DNA of 64,000 nucleotides from Oscarella lobularis (GCF_947507565.1 NC_089181.1:1296536-1360535); one strand, 5' to 3'. Positions 43,418-54,684 are shown, counted from the first letter of the stretch. The notes: generated from the sequence alone by a model not told the origin. Made by a program: numbers and translations.

Positions 43418-44702
43418 TTTCAATTTCCGAACGCTTTTGTCGATACTAAGCCACCTTGTTGTGCATGGTGCTGCCAAAGCCCCTGTTTCATGAAGGAGGC
43501 TTTTTACAGCTTCCAAGCCTGCCGTTCGTACGGCGCTGTTGTCGTAGAAGTCGTAAATTTGCCTTATAATATTGTTGAATTTTTTAACATAAGGAACGGC
43601 ATTAGCCGCTTGGGATGCTGCTAAATTTAGGCGGTGAGCCGCGCAGTGCACACCAACAGCTGAAGTCGCCAGCTCCTTAAGACGGGTGACAACACCGGAA
43701 CGTCGACCTGTCATTGTGGCAGCGCCGTCAGTGCCAATTCCTCTCATTTTTCGGGTCAAGACCCGCAGCTTTGACGTACTCGCACACTCGTTTTGTAAGT
43801 GTTTCCGCTCCAACACTTACGTTAACGGCTATCGGCGAGGCAGTGTCGGAAACGCTGTCAACTTCTGGTTTGAGGACGTCGATTATCTTCAGGAAGTGGC
43901 ACTTTAGCTTCCCGGAATCTTTCTCAATAAATCTACCGTGTATAGCCATCTGTTCGGTAACAGTACAATCTGTTGTTTCGTCCAGCATCAGAGCGTAGTG
44001 ATCCGCCCTTTTCATTTTTGAAATGATAGCCTTCTCTATGACGTCTGATATAACAAATATCATATCTTGAATTGTTTTATCAGAAGTATAAACAGCATTC
44101 TTTGCAAATCTGATTTTTTTTATATTCACTCCTAACAAACCCGCCAGGTTCAGAAAAGGCTCGTAATATGTCGTTTGTGCAATTCTTTGCTTTGCCAAAA
44201 AATAGAGGCAGGTGAATGCTTGCTGCATACCTACTTGAGGCACAGGAGGATTCATAGCTGCAGCTATATTCGTTGGTGGGTTCAGAGTTGAATAAGCCTC
44301 TCTTTTGACGCATTCAACGTGAGCAGCGCTTTCTTCGTGCTTTGTAATGCTACTAAGGCGTATTCTTCGGCAAGGCGATTTGTTCCAGTAGTCGCGGTTA
44401 TAGGGTAATTTGTTGTATTTTTGACAGAGAGAGCAAAACATGCCTTTAACGTCGGCGACGTACTTCAGCCACGGTCGTCCGTGGCGCCATGACGAGTGGA
44501 ATGTTTTGGACTGCTTTCCCGAATTACTGGAGTGACTCGTTGTCGCAGACTCTGCCGTTCGTGAAGACGTCTCACTTTTACTCAGAAGTTCACATATGTC
44601 GCTGTCACTGTCGGACTCTGACTCCTCTCGGACGCGTTTCGCTGCCGATTCGCGAGTAGTGTCGCTTTCGCGAGACGACGAGAAGAACTGGCGTATAGAC
44701 AT
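43400..44702 (-). pseudogene. hAT transposase (ZNF862/C17orf113-like), truncated
   Basis: From MSIRQFFSSSRESDTTRESA at 44702: Ser-rich N-terminus, then a zinc-finger region (MFCSLCQKYNKLPYNRDYW … HEESAAHVECVKREA) and helical FTCLYFLAKQRIAQTTYYEP. The RNase-H-like core starts with DHYALMLDETTDCTVTEQ (first catalytic Asp). After a shift at about 43760-43730 it continues GIGTDGAATMTGRRSGVVTR (second Asp), HCAAHRLNLAASQAANAV and PCTTRWLSIDKSVRKL, and is cut at about 43410. The last Glu block and the dimerisation domain are missing. Confidence 0.8.
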
Positions 44703-44938
44703 TTCGTAGGAAGTACGGGACAGTAATTGTCACATGTCATTGTGATTCGCGAGGCACTAGGAGGGCCTCTAAAACGCCCAAAAAGCGTCTCACGATGGCT
44801 ATATCATACGAAAGTAAGCAAATTTACGGCATAAACTAAAATATATACAACTGGTGGTCGGGGTCCCGCGAGTACTGGTCGGCCAATCGCACTAGTGGTC
44901 GGCCCCGACCACTGCCGACCACTGTAGGCAGAACCCTG
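43400..44938 (-). mobile_element. hAT transposon, 3' end replaced by minisatellite
   Basis: The 5' terminus (minus strand) is CAGGGTTCTGCCTACAGTGG at 44938, a typical hAT end. The 3' end is lost in the 46-bp array. Confidence 0.75.
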
Positions 44939-46690
44939 ATGTGTCACGGTCCCTGCGGACTCTCTTCCCCATGCATAAAAAATGGATACTGCACGAAAAT
45001 CTATCCAAAAGAATTTAGAATCTAAACCGACACCGGCGTTGACGGATATCCCAGATATCGCAGAAGATCTCTCGAAGATGGCGGAACATCTGTCACAAAG
45101 AAAATACGAGGGAAGGACGTAGTAATCGACAATCGCTGGATTGTTCCGTACTCTCCGTATATTTTACGCCGTTACCAACGCCATATCAATGTCGATCTGT
45201 GCAGCAGCGTTCAATCCATCAAGTACGTCATAAAGTACGTCAACAAAGAAGAGGATCTTGCCGTCTTTGCAATTGTACACCGGAGATGAAATAAAAATAT
45301 TTCAAACAGCACGCTATGTCAGCTGCAGCGAAGCTTGCTGGCGTATATTTCGTTTACATATTCACGATCGCTTTCCTTCTGTTACGCCGCTACAAATTCA
45401 CTTACGGAACGGACAGAGAGTTCTTTTTACGGCGAGAAAAGCAAGCACAGTCGCACAAGCACCGCCAGGAACGACGCTCACGGCCTTTTTCAAGCTTTGC
45501 TCCCATTACCGTTTGTCAGACCCTTCAACCGCCGTCTTCGATTTGTTTGTCGACTACTCTACGTCAATGTCCCTCAATACTTCATATCCAACAAAAGCAA
45601 AATCTGGGAACCTCGAAAAAAAGGGAATCCAGTCATTTATAACAATCGCACGACATCTTTCAGGAAGGCACCCAACATCGGAAGAGCATACACTATTCAT
45701 CCCAAAGAAAGCGAGTGCTTCTTCCTCCGCATGCTCCTGTTTCACAAACGCGCACCGACTTCGTTTGACGATCTTCTCACTGTCAATGACCATCATTCTT
45801 CTACGTACCACGAAGCGTGCCTTCGTCTCGAACTCCTCCAGAGTGGACGGCAACAATGCGAGAAGCCACACTCTCCGCCTCGCCTCAATCTCTCCGACAC
45901 CTCTTTGCGGTTCTCCTCAACTTCTGCGACGTGTCCGATCCCTTACAACTATGGAATCAATTCAAAACTGACCTGACAGAAGACATACGTCATAAACACC
46001 GCTTAGCCCTGCGAAACCCACTACTGGACTATTCCGATGCAATGTTTAACGAATGTCTCTGTCAGCCTACGGCTTGCCGCAACCAACTCGCTCACAGGAT
46101 TTCACGCTTGCTCCCGAGTTGCTCGATAAACCACTTACGACTGTCAAGCACTGGGACACTATGTCGCCGAAAATGAACCAGAAGTAACGGCTCAACGAAG
46201 AAACATAACTCAAGGAATCGACGAACTATTGGAAGAACCTAACAACACAACAATATTTATCGACGCTCCAGGCGACATTTCTTCTGAACTTCCTTCTCGC
46301 TCGATTCCGCTCGCGTTCAAAAATTGTTCTCGCCGTTGCCAGTAGCGGAATCGCTGCGCAACTACTACTCCACGGCAAAACGGCTCACTCAACATTCAAA
46401 ATTCCACTCGACTTATGCACAATATGCAGAGCTAAGAGCCTACTTGCCACATCAAAAACAATACAGCGCGGGCCACACTCATGAAGCGATGTTCGGCAAT
46501 ATTTTGGGACGAAGCTACAATGACAAAAAACTCGCCTTTTAAGCCGTCAATCGCACACTACAAGATCTACAAAAAAGCGACAATATCTTTGGAGGTCTAC
46601 TCATGGTCATGTCAGGAGACTTCAGGCAAATATTCCCCGTAGTAAAAGGAGGCACCAGAGCTAATGAAATGGAACTCGCGCAATCCTTCT
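44939..46690 (+). pseudogene. Helitron helicase (decayed, truncated both ends)
   Basis: Starts MCHGPCGLSSP directly at the hAT end. It continues YPKEFRI, DGYPRYRRRS, VVIDNRWIVPYSPYILRRYQ, RHINVDLCSSVQSIKYVIKY, ARYVSCSEACWRIFRLHIHD, IGRAYTIHPKESECFFLRML, PQSLRHLFAVLLNFCDVSDP and LWNQFKTDLTEDIRHKH. PIF1-type helicase pieces follow: IFIDAPGDISS (degenerate Walker A), DEATM, then NRTLQDLQKSDNIFGGLLMV and MSGDFRQIFPVVKGG. At least four frame changes. The HUH endonuclease and the C-terminal helicase motifs are missing. Rolling-circle transposon, inactive. Confidence 0.8.
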
Positions 46691-46933
46691 CAGATGCAAG
46701 CAATGCGGGCGGCGTCGTCCACGCCACTCCGTTTGCGATCATGCCAGAAAACGAGCGAATCGCTTGAGTTCTTCCGTCGCTGCGTACGCGCACACGTTTG
46801 GCGCTCTGACTGATACGGCTTCTGATGGCGCGCACGCGAGAAGAAGGATACTTCCGCAGGCAAAGCATCGCTCGCTCTTCTCCTCTGATCCCGGATAGAA
46901 AGGGTTGCTTTGCGTCATTGGGTTGCTTTGCGT

Positions 46934-47008
46934 CGCAGCTGGACGGCGCCGACGTCGTCGTCATTCCGGCCGGCGTGCCTAGAAAACCCGGAATGACGCG
47001 CGATTGAT
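46934..47008 (+). pseudogene. Malate-dehydrogenase-like exon fragment
   Basis: After an acceptor-like CTTTGCGTCGCAG the frame reads LDGADVVVIPAGVPRKPGMT then RD and stop. GADVVVIPAGVPRKPGMTRD is the NAD-binding loop with the substrate-loop Arg residues of mitochondrial-type malate dehydrogenase. No other exon of that gene is visible. A 15-bp tandem duplication (GGGTTGCTTTGCGTC) precedes it. It lies next to the Helitron remnant, so capture by that element is possible. Confidence 0.6.
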
Positions 47009-47214
47009 TGGGTAGCGTCGGCGGAGTGAACACGTTACGGAAAAAAAGCCACCTATCACAAACACGCGCGCTGCTATCATAGGGTCTGTCCTCTGTCTAC
47101 TGCTTCAAATTCTTCCCCCTCCGGCCCCACGTCTGCTTTCGCTTCGTTTTGCCTAGCGGCGTCTTTTTGCCAATGTATGTTATATCCCAGAGGAAAAGCC
47201 TCCCTTTCCGCGCC

Positions 47215-47460
47215 GTTTTCGCCTTGTCGGCGGCGGCCTCGTCCTCGTTGGCGGCGGCGGCCTCGTCCTAGTTGGCGGCGGCCTCGTCTTCAGCCTCGTC
47301 TTCGGCGGTCTCATTGGCGGTCTCGTTGGCGGCGGCCTCGTCTTCAGCCTTGTTTTCGGCCTCTTCGGTGGTCTCGTCGGCGGCCTCGTTGTCGGTCTCG
47401 TATTCGGCCTCGTCTTCGGCCTCTTCGGCGGTCTCGTTTTCGGCTTCGGCCAGAAACCGC
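47215..47460. repeat. GGCGGCCTC/GTCTTC low-complexity tract
   Basis: Irregular repeats of GGCGGCCTCGTCTTC(A/G)GCC. Open on both strands (Glu/Ala-rich and Arg/Pro-rich), so frames here are not evidence of a gene. Confidence 0.85.
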
Positions 47461-47814
47461 TTGACCAAATCTCCGGCCTTCTTTGACCAGAGGAGGAGAC
47501 AGATCTTTTTTTCAGTTTGTCGTTGTATGGACCCCCAAAGAAGAGTGTGCACCTGTCTATCGCCTTGGGCGCTGGGTGGAACAAATGCCAAACGTGCACG
47601 TGACGACGTGAGCGTAAAGGCCATTGCAGTAAATCATCCTGAAGAAGGAGCTAGCCAAATTTACTAAGGACGAACTTGAGCGATACGTAAGAAGGGCGAG
47701 CCTGTCCACTAAAAATTCTTTGAAAGATGAAATGGTGAGTATTCTGCACGATTTCTTTGCCCATTAATGAGAAAAGAGTAGATCTCTCGCATACTTTACG
47801 GCGAGAGAAAACGA

Positions 47815-48420
47815 GTGACCGACAATTGTTCCCATTCTACTACAATGCAGAGTATGTCCCGGGAAAGAACTAACCGTGGCTGATACTTTATCTCGAGCTC
47901 CCTTGTGCGGAGAAAACGACGTCATTGCAGACGACGTTGAAAGACATTTGCATGTCGTCACACTAGCAGGATCCTATCCCTGCTTCGGACGGACTGTTTT
48001 AAGAGTTGGCCATTGAGAAACACAACGTGATGAAGAGCTAGCGACAATCGTTGAATACCTTAGGACAGGATGGCCCAGGTCGCGAAAGCAGGCGCGAGAA
48101 TTTGCACGTCAGTACTTTGACCAACAACATCTATTCAGTATGGTCCAAGGAGTCGTATTACAAGGAGACAGATTTTTTATACCACGAGGGCTTAGAAAGG
48201 AAATGATCGAAAAGGCCCATGAAGGACATCTGGGAATAGCAAAGACTAAAGCTCGAGCAAGAGAACACATGTGGTGGCCGGGAATGCGAAAAGCATTGAA
48301 AGAGATGGTGATGAGGTGCGCAACCTGTGCTGAACACCACCATCAACAAAGGAAAGAACCACTGAGGTCTACACCGTTACCGGACCGGCCATGGCAACAC
48401 GTCGCTTCAGACTTATTTGA
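47815..48420 (+). pseudogene. Ty3/gypsy RNase H end and integrase start
   Basis: YNAEYVPGKELTVADTLSRA (end of RNase H), a TGA near 48012, TIVEYLRTGWPRSRKQAREF, then the HHCC finger (EKAHEGHLGIAKTKARAREH … MRCATCAEHHHQQR) and PWQHVASDLFELN, after which homology stops (about 48425). Same lineage as the complete element at 54685-58957 by its GHLGIxKxxARAxExxWWPG layout, but diverged. Confidence 0.8.
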
Positions 48421-48757
48421 GCTTAACAGCTTGGACCGACTTTTTTTAATGCTCTGCCTTTTTATGGAGAAAGTCGGCGTGGAATACTCAGCCCCTGTGG
48501 CGTCGTCTATCTCGGTGACAGATTTTTCGGAGTTCCTCCACCTTTCAAAAACAAATAAACTTGTGCCAAAAATAAAAGTCAACGTTTTACTTCTCTAAAG
48601 AGACCATAAAATATCTGAAACCAGGCGAAGCCGCGCTATCTCTCTTCCTGACGGATGATTGAAGTTCTACAAAAAAACCTCAAGTATCTATCAATCTAAC
48701 GACGAAACAGCTTTGGCGGGAACGCCCACTTTTCATCAACTTGTCTTTAAGGTTGCC

Positions 48758-49177
48758 TCAAAAGTTGTACCTTGTGTCAGGACGCGTGTCTAATGGCGTT
48801 AAATTCACGTACATATCTGCTGTGACGTCTTTCGGCAAATTCTCGGGGAAATGCAGTTTAAAAACAAACAAAATCTGCGCCGAAATAGTCATTGACACGT
48901 CAAAAACATTGTTTGGCGCGCCTGCGTCTGTCGCTTCGCAATCTTTCACAGATCGATGTTGCGTAAAATCTGGAAAGAAGCGCAGACGCAGTTTGCATCC
49001 GTAATTAGTAACCCTAAATGAAAGGTACCTGGAACTGGCACAAAACAATGTAAAAATTTGATAAAGGCAATGGCCGTGGGTTGCCCACAGAGAGCCACAG
49101 GCGATCGCCTTCTGAAGGAACGACAACGTTCCCAGCTGCAGCACAAAGTCGTCAGAATTCTTTTTTGAACTATTCAA
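48758..49177 (-). CDS. Unknown minus-strand exon(s)
   Basis: A frame with protein-like composition (VTNYGCKLRLRFFPDFTQHR, DVSMTISAQILFVFKLHFPE, VTADMYVNLTPLDTRPDTR). With 50057-50269 on the same strand it may form a gene interrupted by the foldback element. Not recognised. Confidence 0.3.
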   Translation of the reverse strand: MNSSKKNSDDFVLQLGTLSFLQKAIACGSLWATHGHCLYQIFTLFCASSRYLSFRVTNYGCKLRLRFFPDFTQHRSVKDCEATDAGAPNNVFDVSMTISAQILFVFKLHFPENLPKDVTADMYVNLTPLDTRPDTRYNF

Positions 49178-49490
49178 CGTCGTCCGGTTTGTTCATCTCG
49201 ATAGTGACTGGATCTTCTGAAAGCTGGAACGTTGGAAAATCAATTTAAAGGGGAACTAACATGGAAAATTGATCCCCTTTTTTACGCCGTAGATCTGCAG
49301 TTTGGTCTATTGTCTTTCCGTTCGTGGTAATCCTAGAGCCTGTAATAGAGAACTCGCTGAGAAATTGCCCTGCGAAATTGTCACGCGACGGGTTTTATAC
49401 GGGCGACGGTTACGTCACTAGAGGCCTACAGTGTTCGCCCGTAGTCATTCAGCATAGACACCCTCTTTTTTTCTTCTATTCTCGGCGTCG

Positions 49491-49613
49491 ATGGTGTACA
49501 AATGCACTGCCGCTGGCTGCAGCAACACCAACAGCAACAGTGTTTCGCTCTTTTATTTCCGAAAGATGAGGAGCTCGGCAAAAAGTGGATTTATCAAGTT
49601 CGGCGTACGCGGG
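49491..49613 (+). pseudogene. THAP domain start, left arm (frameshifted)
   Basis: MVYKCTAAGCSNTNSNSVSL F, then a one-base deletion turns the expected FPKDEEL into YFRKMRS. C-x4-C and the following SLFxF are the first half of a THAP (C2CH) DNA-binding domain. Confidence 0.7.
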
Positions 49614-49671
49614 CTGCTTGGGCTGGGCGAACGACTCATTCGAGGCTTTGCAGCAACCACTTTGATGAAGT

Positions 49672-49812
49672 TTAGCTTTGAGAAGAAGCCCGCGTACGCC
49701 GAACTTGATAAATCCACTTTTTGCAGAGCTCCTCATCTTTCGGAAAGCAAAAGAGCGAAACACCGTTGCGGATGATGTTGCTGCAGCCAGCGGCAGTGCA
49801 TTTGTACACCAT
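49672..49812 (-). pseudogene. THAP domain start, right arm
   Basis: From ATG 49812: MVYKCTAAGCSN, then VSLFCFPKDEELCKKWIYQV and RRTRA, the canonical first half of a THAP domain (C-x4-C, FPKDxxxxKKWIxxVRR). The C-x2-H second half is absent, as expected if only one exon was captured. Frame is intact in this arm. Confidence 0.75.
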
Positions 49813-50056
49813 CGACGCCGAGAATAGAAGAAAAAAGAGGGTGTGTCTATGTCGAATGACTACGGGCGAACACAATAGGCCTCTTGTGACGTATCCGTTG
49901 CCCGTATGAAGCCGGTCACGTGAGAATTTAGCAGTGCGAATTCTCAGCGAATTCTAGATTCCAGGACTTAAGATTGCCACGAACGGAAAGACAATACACC
50001 AAACTACAGATCTACGGTGTAAAAAAGGAGGGTCAATTTGCTATGTTAGTTCCCCT

Positions 50057-50269
50057 TTAACCGAAGTGAACGAAGTTTCGATGACGAGCGGATGCCAAAC
50101 GACACTTGTAACGGGCAATTTGCGACAGAAAATAAAAGAAGTTGTCGTCCACGGTTACATTCATCGAATAATAGTCGAGATCGCGCTGAAAATCCTCGAC
50201 GCTGTCTAAAACTGGAAAAAATATTCTGGTTATTTGAATTCCATTTGCGCAAACCAAAACCACTTTCAA
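50057..50269 (-). CDS. Unknown exon next to foldback
   Basis: LVCANGIQITRIFFPVLDSV, then EDFQRDLDYYSMNVTVDDNF and FLSQIARYKCRLASARHR, running to the TTAA of the foldback. Composition is protein-like; no family recognised. Confidence 0.35.
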   Translation of the reverse strand: MKVVLVCANGIQITRIFFPVLDSVEDFQRDLDYYSMNVTVDDNFFYFLSQIARYKCRLASARHRNFVHFG

Positions 50270-50299
50270 CGCACCAAAACAAGAAGAAAATCACGTTTT

Positions 50300-50640
50300 C
50301 GCTAGAAAAAACTGATCGCCGACGCGAAAACACTCCCAACGACTTTCTCTCAACGTGCGACGCACACAAATGACGAAAAAAACAACTTTTCGCCCCAAAT
50401 AACTGATCGCCGACGCGAAAACGCTCGAACGACTTTCTCTCAACGTCATTGTTCTCATTTTGTAGAAGGAATTGTCTGATGAAAGAATGAGGCGTAGCGA
50501 AGTGGAAGATATGGCCGCTCTCGAAGCAAAATTCAATGATACTACGGTAAAATCATTTATTTTCCGTTCAATAAAGCTTTGAAAAGTGACGTTACTGTTC
50601 TCATTTTTTAGAAGGGACTCTTTGCTGAAAGACAGTCGTG
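50300..50640 (+). repeat. Two local exon-sized duplications
   Basis: CTGATCGCCGACGCGAAAAC … GACTTTCTCTCAACG occurs at about 50310 and 50404. A T-rich acceptor plus GAAGG(A/G)…CTGA(T/A)GAAAGA block occurs at about 50445 and 50590. Confidence 0.6.
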
Positions 50641-51188
50641 AACGCAATGAAACGGAAGATGAGAGCCACGAAGGTAACTTTTTATATACTAATAATAAAA
50701 ATTTGACCCTTACTGGTTCTGCGATCTCAGATGACAATGAATGGGAGGAGTCTCTGGACGAGAGCGAGGGTTACACACTCATATTAAATCTTTTACTCTT
50801 ATCTTACTGATGATTGTTCGTATAGCTTCGGCCGACGAAACGAAAGACGAAACGGACAAGTTACACAACAAAAACGCTGGTGGCTCTGCGGATATGAAAG
50901 ATTTGACAGAGGATGCAGAAGGTACGTCGCTCTTCCTACACTGTCACGTTCTACACATTTAGTGCAATTTGGCAGAGCTTATGGAAATAGTACGGAAACA
51001 TGTCGATGATGGCAAAGACAATACTAATAGAGAGGTAACCATTCTCTTCTTTGAGGCGTTATGTGAAGCAAACTAATACACGCAAATTTAGGCATATTTT
51101 ACAGTCCGTAACCCGGCCACCAAACAATTGAAAGACTTGAACCCAATAGCAGCGGCTATTGCTACGGCGGCGGCAAGAAAATTATGCT
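50480..51188 (+). CDS. Possible multi-exon acidic gene
   Basis: A chain of exon-like pieces with GT-AG borders: MRRSEVEDMAALEAKFND, RDSLLKDSRERNETEDESHE, EWEESLDESE, DLTEDAE and a final piece TKQLKDLNPIAAAIATAAAR. Not every phase agrees, and acidic composition is weak evidence. No domain recognised. Confidence 0.25.
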
Positions 51189-52353
51189 AGCGGGAAGGAA
51201 GGGCAAGAAGGCGGCGGCGGTTGTGAGCGGGGGGGAGGGGGGAGGGGGGTGCTGTCGCTGCTATAAACGTTTTGCATACGTTTGACGACTCCTGTGCGGC
51301 TGCCTATCATTACCGATGCCCCGTCCGTTCCAATTCCGACAATTTTACTTCCCTCCAGAGAGTGAACATCGAGCAAGTCGAGAACTGTTTTTGTTACTTT
51401 TTCCGCTCCAGCACTAATCCTTGTTGCTTCAACCGCTGAATCCAAGCTTTCAATTTCAGGTCGAAGGTCAATTATCTTAAGATTCTGGAGCAGAGTTTGC
51501 CTTCTTTATCAATGAAACGAGCGTGAACAAAAAAATGTTCTGTGACAGTACAGTCTGTCGTCTCATCCAACATTATGGAGTAGAAATTGCTTTTTCTCAA
51601 TTGTGAAAGAATGTTGTTTTCAATAACGTCAGCAAGGACGATGATCATTTCGTGAATTGACTGTTCCCTAGCGTATAAAGCATTCCTTGCAATGCCAATC
51701 TTTTCTTTGATTTGGACACCTAGGTACTCCGCAAAGTTCATGAGGGGCTCAAAATTTGTGGTATGCGCTATTTTCTTCTTGCAAAGAAAGCAAACACAGA
51801 CAAATGCATCCTCGATGCCACAAGAAGCGATCTGAGGGTTGACTATTGTTGTCACGTTTGACTGTTGGCTCTGCATTTCCATCTTGACGCACTCTCGATG
51901 GATCTATGATTTTTCATGCCGCTTGACGCTCTCGAGCCGTAATCTAGTGCATGGAGCACTTTTCCACGATGAGCGATCGGCGGTCGTGTCATGCTTTTGA
52001 CACAAAACGCAAAGCATGCCTTTGCTTTGGCTGTCGTATCGAAGCTATTCCATTCGACCAACACGCCACTCCGAACGAAATCACACGATTGCTTTGATGA
52101 CGTCGACAAAGACGATTTTCTCGAACGAAACGACTGCTTTGAAGACAAAGTCTTGCCCAGAGAGTCAGCTGTCGAAAGCAGCTCGACCTCGCTTTCATCG
52201 CTGGACTGTGCACCGCTGGACTGTGCGACTTCTTCTTCAAACTGAACAGCAGAGACTTCGACGTCTGACTCGCTGGAGGAATCGTTATGTGGTCTCGCTC
52301 GTTTCGGTGACGGAAAAGCATCAGCAGGCTTAAGGAAGCGACGAATCGACATG
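51182..52353 (-). pseudogene. hAT transposase, second copy, broken
   Basis: MSIRRFLKPADAFPSPKRAR at the start parallels MSIRQFFSSS of the first hAT. It continues with an acidic Ser-rich stretch and a zinc-finger remnant (CFAFCVKSMTRPP). After shifts: DAFVCVCFLCKKKIAHTTNF, NFYSIMLDETTDCTVTEHFF (first Asp), KVTKTVLDLLDVHSLEGSKI and GIGTDGASVMIGSRTGVV (second Asp). Then it enters proline-rich low-complexity coding. Clearly a diverged relative of the 43.4-44.7 kb gene, not a recent duplicate. Confidence 0.75.
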
Positions 52354-52550
52354 TCATGCAAAGTTACAGCCGGGAAAGCAACGAGGTTACCCGGATAGTA
52401 CAAAAGATGGAAACCGCCAACGACTACTGCAACAACAAAAGCGTCTTCGGCATTCATCCACATAGCGAGGGTCGGGTGAGGCCGCCGGGGGCGGAAAGAG
52501 GCAACCGTGGGCTCGCCCGACCCTCGCCGACCCACGTAGCGAGAACCCTG
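51240..52550 (-). mobile_element. Second hAT transposon, 3'-truncated
   Basis: The 5' end (minus strand) is CAGGGTTCTCGCTACGTGGG at 52550, matching the CAGGGTTCT end of the hAT at 44938. The 3' side stops in a C/G-rich low-complexity tract at about 51190-51250. Confidence 0.75.
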
Positions 52551-52559
52551 CATGTTGTT

Positions 52560-53640
52560 AAAGCGGAGCCAAAGTGACACAAAGAAAGTGTCTGCTCCTA
52601 AAAGAGCTGCTGTTATCCGGCTAAGAAGAACGATTTGGGTAGTCCAAAGACGGGTTTGGTTTAAAACTTACAAACGGAACGCACTTGAAGGATTTGTACG
52701 AAGTTTAGCTCGAAAATATCTTTGCTCTACAAGATCAAGTACTATCATCTATATTATTTAGATATTCTCTCGCTGACAGATGAAGCTTTTTGTTCTCCAG
52801 AAATGTACCGTCACGCTCAACAATGAAGTCAGACACTACAATAGCCCGTCCTTCGACTTACACTTGAACGAGCCATTGCACCGAAACGACTCCTGAACCG
52901 TATACGCACCAGAAGGACCCAAAAACGACAGAGCATGCGCGACGAATCCATGATTACCTCCAATCACGAGACAGGAAGTCCGTCCTCCGAGAGTTTCTGC
53001 CCACGGTAAGGCCTCATAAGACCTATAGGCCGACGGTAAGGATACCGCAGGCCTCAATCGAAAGATCAAACATTTAGCTTTTCTATGAGAGAAATGTCTT
53101 CGAGATCGGCGATGGCGTGTTTTGAGATAACGGGCAGAGAACCTGCCGAACCGCTAACCGCAAGCAACTTTGTTGCTGTTTTTTAGTTCCGAGTAGGTGA
53201 ATGCTTACGTGAATATCGCAGAATGCTACCTTTTTGGCACAGTTGATTTCGCGCGTCAGCTGAGTCCATTCGATCACCCCGTACGATCATTTCGCGGATT
53301 TTTTTGTTCGGTCGTCGCTCTTCTCTGCTTTCCGATGAAAACCGCTTCTCCTTGTGTTTGCTCTTCCGAAGGTGTTTCTCCTCACGCGATACAAGCGAGT
53401 AGCAGCACCGAGTCTGAATATGCGCTGGGCTAACTGCGGTCTACGCGGAAAGAGACGCTCGTCTGCGAGGGTACAAAAACGATGTTACTCTTTGCTTTCG
53501 GCACAGCAAGGAGGCTCTCGCCCGGTCGATGAAATGCGCGGCTGCTTCGTTCTCCTCGTCGAGCTGCAGTTCGAAACTTCGTCCTTGCCCTGAGCGCCTT
53601 TTCGAAGTTCTCGATGACCTCAGTGGCTGCGTCTCCGCGC
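52560..53640. other. No confidently recognised gene
   Basis: Short frames on both strands; 53340-53640 may hold upstream exons of the following gene but I could not phase them. Confidence 0.35.
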
Positions 53641-53650
53641 ACTTGTGCAG

Positions 53651-54481
53651 GCATCACGGAGAAATTGTAGATTCTATAACAGAAGTAGAGGAGCACCCGC
53701 GATATACACCTCCGCCAAAACGTGCCGCGGCTGTGGGGGTTGCGGCTCCCCAGATACGGAATGACGCTGGCGAGGTGATTGACTGCTACTATTTCATACT
53801 TGTTTGACGTGAATCGTATTCAGAACGAACTGGATAGGACGAAGGCGGAGCTGGCCGCGGCTCGTGCTGAAATCAAGGAGCTACAAAAATTAAATAAAGA
53901 GGAGAACAAGCTACTGAAAAATAAAATAGCTAAAGCAAAGTCTAAAAGTAAGCCACAAAAACTACAGAAATTTGAAGATTACTTACTAAGCTATATAGCC
54001 GGGGAGTCGTTTCCTCATCTGTTTCAAAATTTTCAGACGGCTCTTTACAGCCATCTGTCTTCTCGCGGAGACAAGCTATACGATCCGGTGTTGATGAAAA
54101 ATTTCTGCGACGAACATGCTCCATTATTGTTTGAGCAGCTAGAGCAAGCAATAACAAACAAATATCGAGGAAGCGGCAAGAAAGAAGACCTGAGAAAATT
54201 GCGAGTCGTTAGCGTTCTTCATCAGCTTGCATATATGAGCAATCAGGTCAGAGCACTTTCTAAAAATGACCTAAATATTTGATTATGTACTGCAGAAAAA
54301 TACGGGTTTTTTGAACGAACTAGGGTTTCACCTGTCTATGTCCGGGTGTTCAGAAGCTGCCCTTGAATGCTGTCGAACGATCGGCATTAGCGGACACCCA
54401 GAGACAATAAAAGACTTCAGAAAAAACCTGGGAAAAGATAATCCAAAACTAGAAGAAGAATACATAGATTCTGCAAATTAG
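53651..54481 (+). pseudogene. DUF6589-associated host-like gene, 5' exons
   Basis: Exons 53651-53774 (EIVDSITEVEEHPRYTPPPK), 53824-54246 (coiled coil AELAAARAEIKELQKLNKEE, then LLSYIAGESFPHLFQNFQTA … LRKLRVVSVLHQLAYMSNQ) and 54296-54481 (KNTGFLNELGFHLSMSGCSE, TIGISGHPETIKDFRKN). Introns are 49 bp each with matching phases. A TAG at 54479-54481 comes 9 bp before the donor at 54491, so exon 3 ends early. This N-terminal layout (coiled coil, VVxxLxQLxYxxxQ, GFHLxxSGCSxxAL) precedes DUF6589 domains in other invertebrate proteins. Confidence 0.6.
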
Positions 54482-54684
54482 AAATAAAGGTAATTTTACT
54501 CACTGCTTGTTTACAAAAATAACTTTGGCATCTTCAGGCTTGGAATTCTAGTGATCGACGATTTTCATGCAATTCACACTATTCAAAGGCCGATATCTGC
54601 CACGACGTCCACTGCAATACACATGGCTACATCACTTATTGACATCCAGTCGTGAATCAACGCAATACCTCTTCCACTCCATCC

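Larger units (their letters stand above)
49249..50056. mobile_element. TTAA foldback carrying a THAP exon in both arms
   Basis: Flanked by TTAA (49245-49248 and 50057-50060), ends AGGGGAACTAACATGGAAAA in inverted copies. Arms of about 370 bp (49249-49613 and 49683-50056) surround a 65-70 bp loop. Each arm contains the same start of a THAP zinc-finger gene. Same size and layout as 1559-2357 but with unrelated arm sequence beyond the AGGGG-AC end. Confidence 0.85.

Noticed and set aside
47177-47624. Glu/Ala- and Arg/Pro-rich frames of 95-139 codons
   Set aside because: Low-complexity GGC/CTC repeats stay open in several frames on both strands.
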